From Arachis hypogaea (lineage: Eukaryota > Streptophyta > Magnoliopsida > Fabales > Fabaceae): a stretch of 64,000 nt of DNA. The stretch is from assembly GCF_003086295.3 (NCBI RefSeq), contig NC_092039.1:94511061-94575060 (forward strand). Reading direction: 5' to 3'. How positions within the stretch are numbered: position 1 is the first letter of the stretch; the number at the start of each line of letters is the position of its first letter. This document shows positions 10,262 through 20,356 of the stretch, in pieces. The notes beneath the pieces are model-generated. The model worked only from the letters and a program-made list of their open reading frames with translations, ran no database searches and was not told where the DNA came from. The position numbers and the translations under genes were made by a program.

Positions 10262-10943
10262 GGATGGCTAGAAGGGAAGATTTTGTTTTCAAATCAAATT
10301 TTTTTTCAAGTTTTCAAAATCTTTTCAAAATCAAATCTTTTTCAAATCAATTTTCCAATCAAATCTTTTTCAAAATCAATTTCTTTCTATTTTTAAAGAT
10401 ACTTACTATCAATTAATGATTTGATTCAACATTTCAAGTATGTTACCTTTTCTGTTGAGAAAGGTTTAATGTTTGAATCATATCTTTTCTTGTTAGTCAA
10501 GTTTTTAATTTTCAAACCAAATCTTTTTAAAATGTTTTTCAAATCATATCTTCTCAATCACATTTTTCTTAATCAATCATATCTTCTTAACCACATCTTT
10601 TTCAAAATAGTTTTCAATCAAATCTTTTTGATTTCTAATTTCAAAATCTTTTTCAAAAATCACTTGATTTCTTTTCCATTTTCATTTTCGAAAATTAAGT
10701 AATGTTTTTCAAAAATGTTTCTCAAAATTTTTCACTTAATTTTCGAAAATTACTTCCCTCCTTCTCACATCCTTCTATTTATGGACTAACACTATCCCTT
10801 AATGCAAAATTCGAACTCCATCTCCTTTGTTAAGTTCGAATTTTCCATTTCTGTCTTCTACTCTTCTTTTCCTCTGACACCTAAAGGAATCTCTATACTG
10901 TGACATAGAGGATTCCACATTTTCTTGTTCCCTTCTCTTTCTT

Positions 10944-13282
10944 ATGAGCAGGAGCAAAGACAAAGGCATTCTTGTTGAGGCTGATCCTGAACCTAAAAGG
11001 ACCTTGAAGAGAAAGCTAAGAGAAGCCAAAGCACAACTCTCTTTAGAGCACCTGAACGAATTTTTCAAAGAAGAAGAACAAATGGCAGCCGAAAACAACA
11101 ACAATGCCAACAATGCAAGGAAGGTGCTGGGTGACTTTGCTGCACCTACTCCCGACTTCTATGGGAGAAGCATCTCTATCCCTGCCATTGGAGCAAACAA
11201 CTTTGAGCTTAAGCCTCAATTAGTTTCTCTAATGCAACAGAATTGCAAGTTCCATGGACTTCCATTGGAAGATCCTCATCAGTTTTTAGCTGAATTCTTG
11301 CAAATCTGTGACACTGTTAAGACTAATAGGGTTGACCCTGAGGTCTATAGACTAATGCTATTCCCTTTTGCTGTAAGAGACAGGGCTAGAACATGGTTGG
11401 ATTCTCAACCTAAAGAAAGCCTGGACTCTTGGGAAAAGCTAGTCAATGCCTTCTTGGCAAAGTTCTTTCCACCTCAAAAATTGAGTAAGCTTAGAGTGGA
11501 AGTCCAAACCTTCAGACAGAAGGAAGGAGAATCCCTCTATGAAGCTAGGGAAAGATACAAATAATTGATCAGAAAGTGTCCCACTGACATGCTTTCTGAA
11601 TGGAGCATCATAGGTATTTTCTATGATGGTCTCTCTGAACTGTCCAAGATGTCCTTGGATAGCTCTTCTGGAGGATCTCTTCATCTGAAGAAGACGCCTA
11701 CTGAGGCTCAAGAACTGATTGAAATGGTTGCAAATAACCAATTCAGGTACACTTCTGAACGAATTCCTGTGAACAATGGGACTAGTCAGAAGAAAGGAGT
11801 TCTTGAGATTGACACTCTGAATGCCATATTGGCTCAGAACAAAATATTGACTCAACAAGTCAATATGATTTCTCAAAGTCTGTCTGGAATACAAAATGCA
11901 CCAAGCAGTACTAAGGAAGCTTCATCTGAGGAAGAAGCTTATGATCCTGAGAACCCTTCAATAGAAGAGGTGAATTACATGGGAGAACCCTATGGAAACA
12001 CCTACAATCCTTCATGGAGGAATCATCCAAATCTTTCATGGAAGGATCAACAGAGACCTCAACAAGGTTTCAATAACAATAATGGTGGAAGAAACAGGTT
12101 TAGCAATAGCAAGCCTTTTCCATCATCTTCTCAGCAACAGACAGAGAGTTCTAAGCAGAATACCTCTGACTTAGCAACCATGGTCTCTGATCTAATTAAA
12201 ACCACTCAAAGTTTCATGACTGAAACTAGGTCCTCCATTAGGAATTTGGAAGGACAAGTGGGTCAGCTGAGCAAGAAAATTACTGAACTCCCTCCTAGTA
12301 CTCTCCCAAGCAATACAGAAGAAAATCCAAAAGGAGAGTGCAAGGCCATCAACATGGCCGAATTCTGGGAGGAAGAAGAGGCAGTGAACGCCACTGAGGA
12401 AGACCTCACTGGACGTCCACTAGCCTCCAATGAGTTCCCCAATGAGGAACCATGGGAATCTGAGGCTCAAACTGAGACCATAGAGATTCCATTGGACTTA
12501 CTTCTGCCATTCATGAGCTCTGATGAGTATTCTTCCTCTGAAGAGGATGAGTATGTCACTGAAGAGCAAGTTGCCAAATACCTTGGAGCAATCATGAAGC
12601 TGAATGACAAGTTATTTGGAAATGAGACTTGGGAGGATGAATCCCCTTTGCTCACCAAAGAACTGAATGACTTGTCTAGGCAGAAACTGCCTCAAAAGAG
12701 GCAGGATCCTGGGAAGTTTTCTGTACCTTGTACCATAGGCACCATGACCTTCAAGAAGGCCTTGTGTGACTTAGGATCAAGTGTAAACCTCATGTCCTCT
12801 CTGTAATGGAGAAATTAGGGATCTTTGAGGTGCAAGCTGCAAAAATCTCACTAGAGATGGCAGACAACTCAAGAAAACAAGCCTATGGACTTGTAGAGGA
12901 TGTTCTGGTAAAGGTTGAAGACCATTACATCCCTACTGATTTCATAGTCCTAGAGACTGGGAAGTGCATGGATGAATCCATCATCCTTGGCAGACCCTTC
13001 CTAGCCACAGCAAAGGCTGTGATTGATGTTGATAGAGGAGAGTTGATCATTCAAGTGAATGAAGAATCCTTGGTGTTTAAGGCCCAAGGATATCCCTCTG
13101 TCATCATGGAGAGGAAGCATGAAGAGCTTCTCTCAAAACAGAGCCAAAAAGAGCCCCCACAGTCAAACTCTAAGTTTGGTGTTGGGAGGCCACAACCAAA
13201 CTCTAAGTTTGGTGTTGAACCCCCACATTCAAACTCTAAGTTTGGTGTCGGGAGGTTCCAACACGGTTCTGAGCATTTCTGA
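10944..13282 (+). pseudogene. gag-protease polyprotein, one stop and one frameshift
   Basis: ATG 10944 (MSRSKDKG). The first frame runs to a TAA at 11562-11564, where the minus-strand copy has Gln, then continues in the same frame to about 12790. There a one-base loss near the retropepsin motif (LCDLGSSVNLM) shifts the frame, and the remainder is read from about 12806 to TGA 13280-13282. Parts in order: acidic N-terminus, gag helical region (SWEKLVNAFLAKFFPPQKL), Asn/Gln-rich linker (NNNGGRNRFSNSK), Glu-rich segment, retropepsin-like domain ending near LGRPFL, then three SNSKFGV repeats. No zinc knuckle is visible. The damage is less than in the copy at 393-2729, in line with a younger insertion. 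Confidence 0.88.
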
Positions 13283-13486
13283 GGCTCCATGAGAGTCCTC
13301 TGTCAAGCTAATGACATTAAAGAAGCGCTTGTTGGGAGGCAACCCAATGTTTTATAATTAACTATTTTCTTTTGTTATTTTATGTCTTTTGTAGGTTGAT
13401 GATCATAAGAAGTCACAAAATCCATGAAAAAAGCAAAAACAGAATGAAAAACAGGAAGAAAAACAGCACACCCTGGAGGACGCACC

Positions 13487-13660
13487 CACTGGCGTTTAAA
13501 CGCCAGTGAGGTTAGCTGGTGGGCGTTTAACGCCCAGTCTGGCACCATTCTGGGCGTTTAACGCCAGAAAGGGGCACCAGACTGGCGTTAAACGCCAGAA
13601 AGGGGCAAGATGCTGGCGTTAAACGCCAGAAATGGGCACCAGCCCGGCGTTTAACGCCAG
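13487..13660 (+). repeat. Phased palindrome array, inter-ORF type
   Basis: Six palindromes have centres near 13498, 13528, 13560, 13590, 13621 and 13652, a spacing of 30-32 bp. The first is a perfect 22-bp palindrome (13487-13508). Fillers are GAAAGGGGCAC-like and more variable than the cores. Confidence 0.9.
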
Positions 13661-14078
13661 AAATGGCACAAAACGTGATTTTGAATGCCATTTGGTGCAG
13701 GGATGACTTTTCCTTGACACCTCAGGATCTGTGGACCCCACAGGATCCCCACCTACCCTACCACTCTCTCTCTTCTTCACCAACCACCTCAACATCTCTT
13801 CCCCAAAAACCCCTCACCTATCAAATCCCATCTTTCTCTTCACCACTCACATCCATCCTTCATAAAACCCCACCTACCTCACCATTCAAATTCAAACCAC
13901 TTTCCCACCCAAACCCACCCTCAAATGGCCGAACCTCTCTCTCCCCCTCTCCTATATAAACCCTCCTTCACTCCTTCATTTTCACACACCTTAAACACTA
14001 CTTCTTCTCCCTTTTGGCCGAACACAAAGCCCTCTCCATCTCCTCCATTTCTTCTTCTTCTACTCTCTTCTTTCTTCT

Positions 14079-14098
14079 TTTGCTCGAGGACGAGCAAA
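14079..14098 (+). promoter_or_regulatory. Hairpin TTTGCTCG-AGGA-CGAGCAAA before ORF2
   Basis: A perfect 8-bp inverted repeat with loop AGGA, followed by CATTTTAAGTTTGGTGT. It has the same architecture as the hairpin before the 3' LTR (16171-16190) but different stem bases. Confidence 0.7.
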
Positions 14099-14152
14099 CA
14101 TTTTAAGTTTGGTGTGGTAAAAGCATAGCTTTTTGTTTTTCCATAACCATTT

Positions 14153-15278
14153 ATGGCATCCAAGGCCGGAGAAACCTCTAAGAAAGAGGAAAGGGAAGGC
14201 AAAGGCTTCCACCTCCGAGTCATGGGAGATGGAGAGATTCATCTCAAGGGTGCATCAAGACCATTTCTATGAAGTTGTGGCCTTGAAGAAGGTGATCCCC
14301 GAGGTCCCTTTTTCACTCAAAAAGGGTGAATATCCGGAGATCCGACATGAGATCCGAAGAAGAGGTTGGGAAGTTCTTACCAACCCCATTCAACAAGTCG
14401 GAATCTTGATGGTTCAAGAGTTCTATGCCAATGCATGGATCACCAAGAACCATGACCAAAGTGTGAACCCGAATCCAAAGAATTATCTTACTATGGTTCG
14501 GGGGAAATACTTGGATTTTAGTCCGGAAAGTGTGAGGGTGGCGTTCAACTTGCCTATGATGCAAGGAGATGAGCATCCTTACACTAGAAGGGTCAACTTT
14601 GATCAAAGGTTGGACCAAGTCCTCGCAGTCATATGTGAAGAGGGCGCCCAATGGAAGAGAGATTCAAGAGGAAAGCCGGTTCAATTAAGAAGGCATGACC
14701 TCAAGCCCGTGGCTAGAGGATGGTTAGAGTTTATACAACGCTCAATCATTCCCACGAGCAACCGGTCCAAAGTTACCATAGACCGGGCTATCATGATCCA
14801 TAGCATCATGATTGGAGAAGAAATAGAGGTTCATGAGGTTATAGCCCAAGAACTCTATAAGGTGGCGGACAAGTCCTCTACCTTGGCAAGGTTAGCCTTT
14901 CCTCATCTCATTTGTTACCTCTGTTATTCAGTGGGAGTTGACATAGAGGGAGACACCCCCATTGATGAGGACAAACCCATCACTAAGAAAAGGATGGAGC
15001 ACACAAGAGATCCCACTCATCATGAGATCCCTGAGATTCCTCAAGGGATGCACTTTCCTCCACAAAACTATTGGGAGCAATTAAACACCTCCCTAGGAGA
15101 GTTGAGTTCCAACATGGGACAACTAAGGGTGGAGCATCAAGAACACTCCATCATCCTCCATGAAATTAGAGAAGATCAAAGAATCATGAGGGAGGAGCAA
15201 CAAAGACAAGGAAGAGACATTGAGGAGCTCAAGCACTCCATAGGATCTTCAAGAGCAAGAAAGAGCCGCCATCACTAA
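14153..15278 (+). pseudogene. ORF2, frameshifted near its start
   Basis: The ATG equivalent to that of the intact copy (5747) is at 14153 (MASKAGETSKKE). About 12 codons later one extra base in an A/G run shifts the frame, so translation from this ATG would soon diverge. The rest is open without stops to TAA 15276-15278, about 365 codons, and matches the intact copy along its length: globular region with GWEVLTNPIQQVGIL and EFYANAWIT, then a charged coiled-coil tail (RVEHQEHSIILHEIREDQR). An upstream frame could reach it only from a non-ATG start near 14133. Either a single recent indel killed it, or a downstream ATG (for example 14223, within SWEMERF) is used. I favour the former. Confidence 0.8.
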
Positions 15279-16208
15279 GGTGGACCCGTTCTTTGATTTC
15301 CTTGTTCTTTATTCTTCTGTTTTTCGAATTTTATGCTTATGTTTATCCATGTATGTGTCTTGTGATCATTAGTGTCTTAGTGTCTATGCCTTAAAGTTAT
15401 GAATGTCCTATGAATCCATCACCTTTCTTAAATAAAAATGTGCTTAATTGATAAAAGAAAGAATTGCATGAATTTTGAATTTTATAACAGTTTAATTATT
15501 TTGATGTGGTGGCAATATTTTTGTTCTCTGAATGTATGCTTAAACAGTGCATATGTATCTTGAATTTGTGGTTCATGAATGTTGGCTCTTGAAAGAATGA
15601 TGAAAAAGGAGACATGTTACTGAGGATCTGAAAAATCAATAAAATGATTCTTGAAGCAAGAAAAAGCATTTCTATTCAAAATAAAAAAAAAAAGAAAAGA
15701 AAACGAAAAAAAAAAGAGAAAAAGAAAAGAAAACGAAAAAAAAAGGGAGAAAGAAAAATAAAGTTGTGATCCAAGGCAAATAAGAGTGTGCTTAAGAACC
15801 CTGGACACCTCTAATTGGGGACTCTAGCAAAGCTGAGTCACAATCTGAAAAGGTTCACCCAATTATGTGTCTGTGGCATGTATGTATCCGGTGGTAATAC
15901 TGGAAGACAGAGTGCTTTGGGCCACAGCCAAGACTCAATAAGTAGCTATGTTCAAGAATCATCATACTCTACTAGGAGAATCAATAACACTATCTGGATT
16001 CTGAGTTCCTAAAGAAGCCAATCATTCTGAATTTCAAAGGATAGAGTGAGATGCCAAAACTATTCAGAGGCAAAAAGCTAAAAGCCCCGCTCATCTAATT
16101 AATACTAATCTTCATAGATGTTTTTGGAATTCATTGCATATTCTCTTCTTTTTATCTTATTTGATTTTCAGTTGCTTGAGGACAAGCAACAATTTAAGTT
16201 TGGTGTTG
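15279..16208 (+). other. 3' untranslated region of nested element
   Basis: Non-coding, beginning with AT-rich sequence and a purine-rich tract (about 15656-15760, AAAAAGAAAAG words). A block at 15785-16110 is closely similar to 18120-18440 of the outer copy although neither is coding. It ends with the AGGA hairpin (16171-16190) and AATTTAAGTTTGGTGTTG against the 3' LTR, the place where a polypurine tract is expected. Confidence 0.75.
16171..16190 (+). promoter_or_regulatory. Hairpin GTTGCTTG-AGGA-CAAGCAAC before 3' LTR
   Basis: A perfect 8-bp inverted repeat with loop AGGA, ending 18 bases before the 3' LTR. It sits next to the expected plus-strand priming site. The counterpart in the outer copy is 18521-18540 and in a different family 22786-22801. 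Confidence 0.7.
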
Positions 16209-17989
16209 TGATGAGCGGATAATTTGTATGCTTTTTGGCATTGTTTTTAGTATGTTTTTGGTATGATATAGTTAGTTTTTAGTATATTTTTATTAGTTTT
16301 TAGTTAAAATTCACTTTTCTGGACTTTACTATGAGTTTGTGTGTTTTTCTGTGATTTCAGGTATTTTCTGGCTGAAATTGAGGTACCTGAGCAAAAATCT
16401 GATTCAGAGACTGAAAAGGACTGCAGATGCTGTTGGATTCTGACCTCCCTGCATTCGAAGTGGATTTTCTGGAGCTACAGAAGCCCAATTGGCGCGCTCT
16501 CAACGGCGTTGGAAAGTAGACATCCTGGGCTTTCCAGCAATATATGATAGTCCATACTTTGCCCAAGATTTGATGGCCCAAACCGGCGTTCAAAGTCACC
16601 CTCAGGAATCCCAGCGTTAAACGCTAGAACTGGCACCCAAATGGGAGTTAAACGCCCAAACTGGAACTAAAGCTGGCGTTTAACTCCAAGAAGAGTCTCT
16701 ACACGAAAATGCTTCATTGCTCAGCCCAAGCACACACCAAGTGGGCCCGGAAGTGGATTTTTATGTCATTTACTCATCTCTGTACACCCTAGACTACTAG
16801 TTTTCTATAAATAGGACCTTTTACTATTGTATTTTAATCTTTGGACATCTAGTTCTTAGATCATGATAGAGTCTTTCAGAGTCTTTCGATCTTTGGATCT
16901 TTTGATCATGTTTTTATGATTGAACCCTCTTTGGGAGGCTGGCCATTCGGCCATGCCTAGACCTCATGCTTATGTATTTTCAACGGTGGAGTTTCTACAC
17001 ATCATAGATTAAGGTGTGGAGCTCTGCTGTACCTCGAGTATTAATGCAATTACTATTGTTCTTCCATTCAATTTCGCTTGTTCTTGTTCTAAGATATCAC
17101 TTGTTCTTCAACTTGATGAATGTGATGATCCGTGACACTCATCATCATTCTCACCCATGAACAAGGTGACTGACAACCACTCTTCTTCTACAAGCAATCA
17201 AGGCTCTAGTGAATATCTCTTGGATTCCTGATTGCACGATGCATGGTTGATCGCCTGACAACCGAGTGGTCGTCTGACAAACGAGCCAACCATTCCGTGA
17301 GATCAGAGTCTTCGTGGTATAGGCGAGAACTGATGGCAGCATTCAAGAGAATCCGGAAGGTCTAACCTTGTCTGTGGTATTCTGAGTAGGATTCAATGAT
17401 TGAATGACTGTGACGTGCTTCAAACTCCTGAGGGCGGGGCGTTAGTGACAGACACAAAAGAATCACTGGATTCTATTTCGGCCTGATTGAGAACCGACAG
17501 ATGAATTCCGCTATGCTGTGACAGAGCATATGCAATCGCTTTCACTGAGAGGATGGGAGGTAGCCACTGACAACGGTGAAACCCTTGCTTAAGCTTGCCA
17601 TGGAAAGGAGTAAGAAGGATTGGATGAAGACAGTAGGAAAGCAGAGAGACGGAAGGGAAGGCATCTTCATGCGCTTATCTGAAGTTCCTACCAATGAATT
17701 ACATAAGTATCTCTATCTTTACCTTTGTGTTATTTTCGTTCATCACCATTACCATTTGAGTTTGCCTGACTAAGATTTACAAGATGACCATAGCTTGCTT
17801 CAATACTAACAATCTCCGTGGGATCGACCCTTACTCGCGTAAGGTTTATTACTTGGACGACCCAGTGCACTTGCTGGTTAGTTGTGCGAAGTTGTGTAAT
17901 GCCATGGTATTGAGCTACCAAGTTTTTGGGGTTCATGACCGGGGATTATGAGAGTTGTGAAAAAGTATTGTTCACAATTTCGCGCACCA
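16209..17989 (+). mobile_element. 3' LTR of nested element
   Basis: 1781 bp, same length as the 5' LTR, starts TGATGAG and ends GCGCACCA. AGCAT follows at 17990-17994. It differs from the 5' LTR at about a dozen positions by eye, mostly transitions such as GTGCACCA to GCGCACCA. Confidence 0.93.
16806..16813 (+). promoter_or_regulatory. LTR TATA box TATAAATA
   Basis: The same core promoter as at 8038-8045, in the 3' LTR. From here transcription would read into the outer element. Confidence 0.6.
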
Positions 17990-18558
17990 AGCATCAATGG
18001 ATAGGAGGGCCCAAGGAAATTAAATCCAGGCCTAAGCGGCTAAATCAAGGTGTCCCTAACCATGTGCTTGTGTCATGAAGGTCCAAGTGAAAAGCTTGAG
18101 ACTGAGTGGTTAAAGTCGTGATCCTAAGCAAAAAGAGTGTGCTTAAGAGCTCTGGACACCACTAACTGGGGACTCTAGCAAAGCTGAGTCACAATCTGAA
18201 AAGGTTCACCCAGTTATGTGTCTGTGGCATTTATGTATCCGGTGGTAATACTGGAAAACAAAGTGCTTAGGGCCACGGCCAAGACTCATAAGTAGCTGTG
18301 TTCAAGAATCAACATGCTTAACTAGGAAAGTCAATAACACTATCCAAAATTCTGAGTTTCCAGAGACGCCAATCACTCTGAACTTCAAAGGAAAAAGTGA
18401 GATGCCAAAACTGTTCAAAAGCAAAAAGCTACAAGTCCCGCTCATCTAATTATAATTAATATTCATTGATATTCTGGAATTTATAGTATATTCTCTTCTT
18501 TTTATCCTATTTGATTTTCAGTTGCTTGGGGACAAGCAACAATTTAAGTTTGGTGTTG
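17990..18558 (+). other. 3' untranslated region of outer element, second part
   Basis: This continues the outer element after the nested insertion (AGCAT at 17990-17994). It carries the conserved non-coding block (about 18120-18440) and the hairpin GTTGCTTG-GGGA-CAAGCAAC (18521-18540), followed by AATTTAAGTTTGGTGTTG against the 3' LTR. Confidence 0.8.
18521..18540 (+). promoter_or_regulatory. Hairpin GTTGCTTG-GGGA-CAAGCAAC before 3' LTR
   Basis: A perfect 8-bp stem with loop GGGA, ending 18 bases before the LTR. Only the loop differs, by one base, from 16171-16190. Confidence 0.68.
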
Positions 18559-18932
18559 TGATGAGCGGATAATTTATACGCTTTTTGGCATTGTTTTTAG
18601 ATAGTTTTTAGTAAGTTTGAGCTACTTTTAGGGATGTTTTCATTAGTTTTTATGTTAAATTCACATTTCTGGACTTTACTATGAGTTTGTGTGTTTTTCT
18701 GTAATTTCAGGTAAATTCTGGCTGAAATTGAGGGACTTGAGCAAAACTCTGAAAAAAGGCTGACAAAAGGACTGCTAATGCTGTTGGAATCTGACCTCCC
18801 TGCACTCGAAATGGATTTTCTGGAGCTACAGAACTCCAATTGGCGCGCTCTCAATGGCGTTGGAAAGTAGACATCCAGAGCTTTCCAGCAATATATAATA
18901 GTCCATACTTTATTCGGGAATTGACGACGTAA

Positions 18933-19044
18933 CTTGGCGTTGAACGCCAAGTACATGCTGCTGTCTGGAGTTAAACGCCATAAAAACGTCATGATCCGGA
19001 GTTGAACGCCCAAAACACGTCATAACTTGGAGTTCAACTCCAAG
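18933..19044 (+). repeat. Phased palindrome array, LTR subfamily 2
   Basis: Four palindromes have centres near 18942, 18972, 19004 and 19035 (30-32 bp apart). Cores differ from subfamily 1: CTTGGCGTTGAACGCCAAG and CTTGGAGTTCAACTCCAAG are both perfect or nearly so, so the symmetry and spacing persist while the sequence drifts. Confidence 0.82.
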
Positions 19045-19158
19045 AGAAGCCTCAGCTCATGGATAGATCAAGCTCAGCCCAAACATACACCAAGTGGGCC
19101 CCGGAAGTGGATTTATGCATCAATTACTTACTCATGTAAACCCTAGGAGCTAGTTTAT

Positions 19159-19166
19159 TATAAATA
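19159..19166 (+). promoter_or_regulatory. LTR TATA box TATAAATA
   Basis: TATAAATAGGAC follows CCCTAGGAGCTAG, at the same relative position as in the other LTRs. Confidence 0.6.
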
Positions 19167-20356
19167 GGACTTTTTTAACTATTGTATTAGATATCTTTTG
19201 ACAGTTTAATCTCTTGACTGTTTAGCCTTTGATTATTCGGTCTCTTGATCACTCAAGGGGGCTGGCCATTCGGCCATGCCTGAACCTTTTACTTATGTAT
19301 TTTCAACAGTGGAGTTTCTGCACACCATAGATTAAGGGTGTGGAGCTCTACTGTACCTCAAGTTTCAATACAATCACTATTACTTTTTATTCAATTCTCT
19401 TTTATTCTTATTCCAAGATATACGTTATATTCAACTTGATGAATGTGATGATCCGTGACACTCATCATCATTCTCACCTATGAACGCACGTGACTGACAA
19501 CCACTTCCGTTCTACCTTAGGCCGGGCGCATATCTCTTAGATTCCCCAACAGAATCTTCGTGGTATAAGCTAGATAGATGGCGGCATTCATGAGGATCCG
19601 GAAAGTCTAACCTTGTCTGTGGTATTCCGAGTAGGATCCTGGGAATCCGGAAAGTCTAACCTTGTCTGTGGTATTCCGAGTAGGATTCCGGTATTGAATG
19701 ACTGTGACGAGCTTCAAACTCCTGAAGGCTGGGCGTTAGTGACAAACGCAAAAGAATCAATGGATTCTATTCCAAACCTGATTGAGAACCGACAGATGAT
19801 TAGCCGTGCTGTGACAGAGCATTTGGACTATTTTCACTGAGAGGATGGGATGTAGCCATCAACCAAGGGTGATGCCTCCAGACGATTAGCCGTGCAGTGA
19901 CAGCGCATAGGACCATTTTCCCGAGAGGATTGAAAGTAGCCACCGATGATGGTGATGCCCTACATGCAGCTTGCCATGGAAAGGAGTAAGAAGGATTGAA
20001 GGAAGAGTGAGTAGTGAAGTAGAGTTTCAAGAGGAGCACAGCATCTCCATACACCTATCTGAAATTCTCACTATTGATTTACATAAGTATTTCTATCCCT
20101 TTTTATTTTCCAATTATTATGTAATTTTCGAAAACCCATAAACCAATTTAATCTGCCTAACTGAGATTTACAAGGCGACCATAGCTTGCTTCATACCAAC
20201 AATCTCTGTGGGATCGACCCTTACTCACGTAAGATTTATTACTTGGACGACCCAGTACACTTGCTGGTTAGTTGAACGGAGTTGTGAATTCAACTGGTGC
20301 CATAATAATGATTTCATACAAGTACAAAAGAATATGGATCACAATTTCGTCCACCA

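Larger units (their letters stand above)
9222..10943 (+). other. Untranslated leader of nested element
   Basis: Non-coding. Order: primer site, a partial second PBS-like copy (9303-9337), a GGCTGGC-rich segment (9440-9650), two AAGTTTGGTGT motifs (about 9793 and 9953), the palindrome array (10117-10261), and a T-rich tract of TTTTTCAAATCAAATC words (about 10290-10740). It ends in CTTCTCTTTCTT just before the gag ATG. Confidence 0.8.
13283..14152 (+). other. Inter-ORF untranslated region of nested element
   Basis: Non-coding link between gag-PR and ORF2. It contains AAGAAGCGCTTGTTGGGAGG shortly after the gag stop, the palindrome array (13487-13660), a CTGTGG/CCACAG hairpin (about 13727-13747), a C/T-rich tract, the AGGA-loop hairpin (14079-14098) and AAGTTTGGTGT (about 14105-14115). 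The C/T-rich part yields Pro/Ser-rich open frames that I do not regard as genes. Confidence 0.75.
7441..17989 (+). mobile_element. Complete nested non-autonomous Athila-type element
   Basis: Full element of 10,549 bp: 5' LTR 7441-9221, primer site 9228-9245, leader to 10943, gag-PR 10944-13282, inter-ORF region, ORF2 to 15278, 3' untranslated region, 3' LTR 16209-17989. Both LTRs are 1781 bp, start TGATGAG and end CACCA. The 5-bp target duplication AGCAT (7436-7440, 17990-17994) is perfect. By eye the LTRs differ at about a dozen sites, so the insertion is young. There is no pol region, so movement would depend on enzymes from a relative. Both reading frames are already damaged. The layout resembles peanut elements described as non-autonomous partners of FIDEL, a name-level comparison I could not test. 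Confidence 0.93.
5206..20356 (+). mobile_element. Outer Athila-type element, 3' part, split by a nested copy
   Basis: The host element consists of 5206-7440 (pre-ORF2 region, ORF2, start of 3' untranslated region), then 17990-18558 (rest of that region) and the 3' LTR at 18559-20356. A complete relative (7441-17989) is inserted with AGCAT duplicated at 7436-7440 and 17990-17994. CCTCC follows the 3' LTR at 20357-20361, but its partner is not visible because the 5' part is replaced by a reversed fragment ending at 5205. Compared with the nested copy this element belongs to a different LTR subfamily and keeps about 170 bp extra after 17995. Confidence 0.85.
18559..20356 (+). mobile_element. 3' LTR of outer element
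   Basis: 1798 bp, TGATGAG to CGTCCACCA, followed by CCTCC (20357-20361). It belongs to a second LTR subfamily shared with the solo LTR at 40615-42409 and differs from the nested element's LTR in the palindrome region and in the last 150 bp. It has an internal direct duplication of a CCGGAAAGTCTAACC segment (about 19597-19690). A phased array is at 18933-19044 and a TATA box at 19159-19166. Confidence 0.9.

Noticed and set aside
13487..13660. CRISPR-like regular repeats
   Set aside because: The regular 31-bp pattern recalls a CRISPR array, but the repeated units are the palindromes themselves, fillers are related, no cas genes exist, and the DNA is plant.
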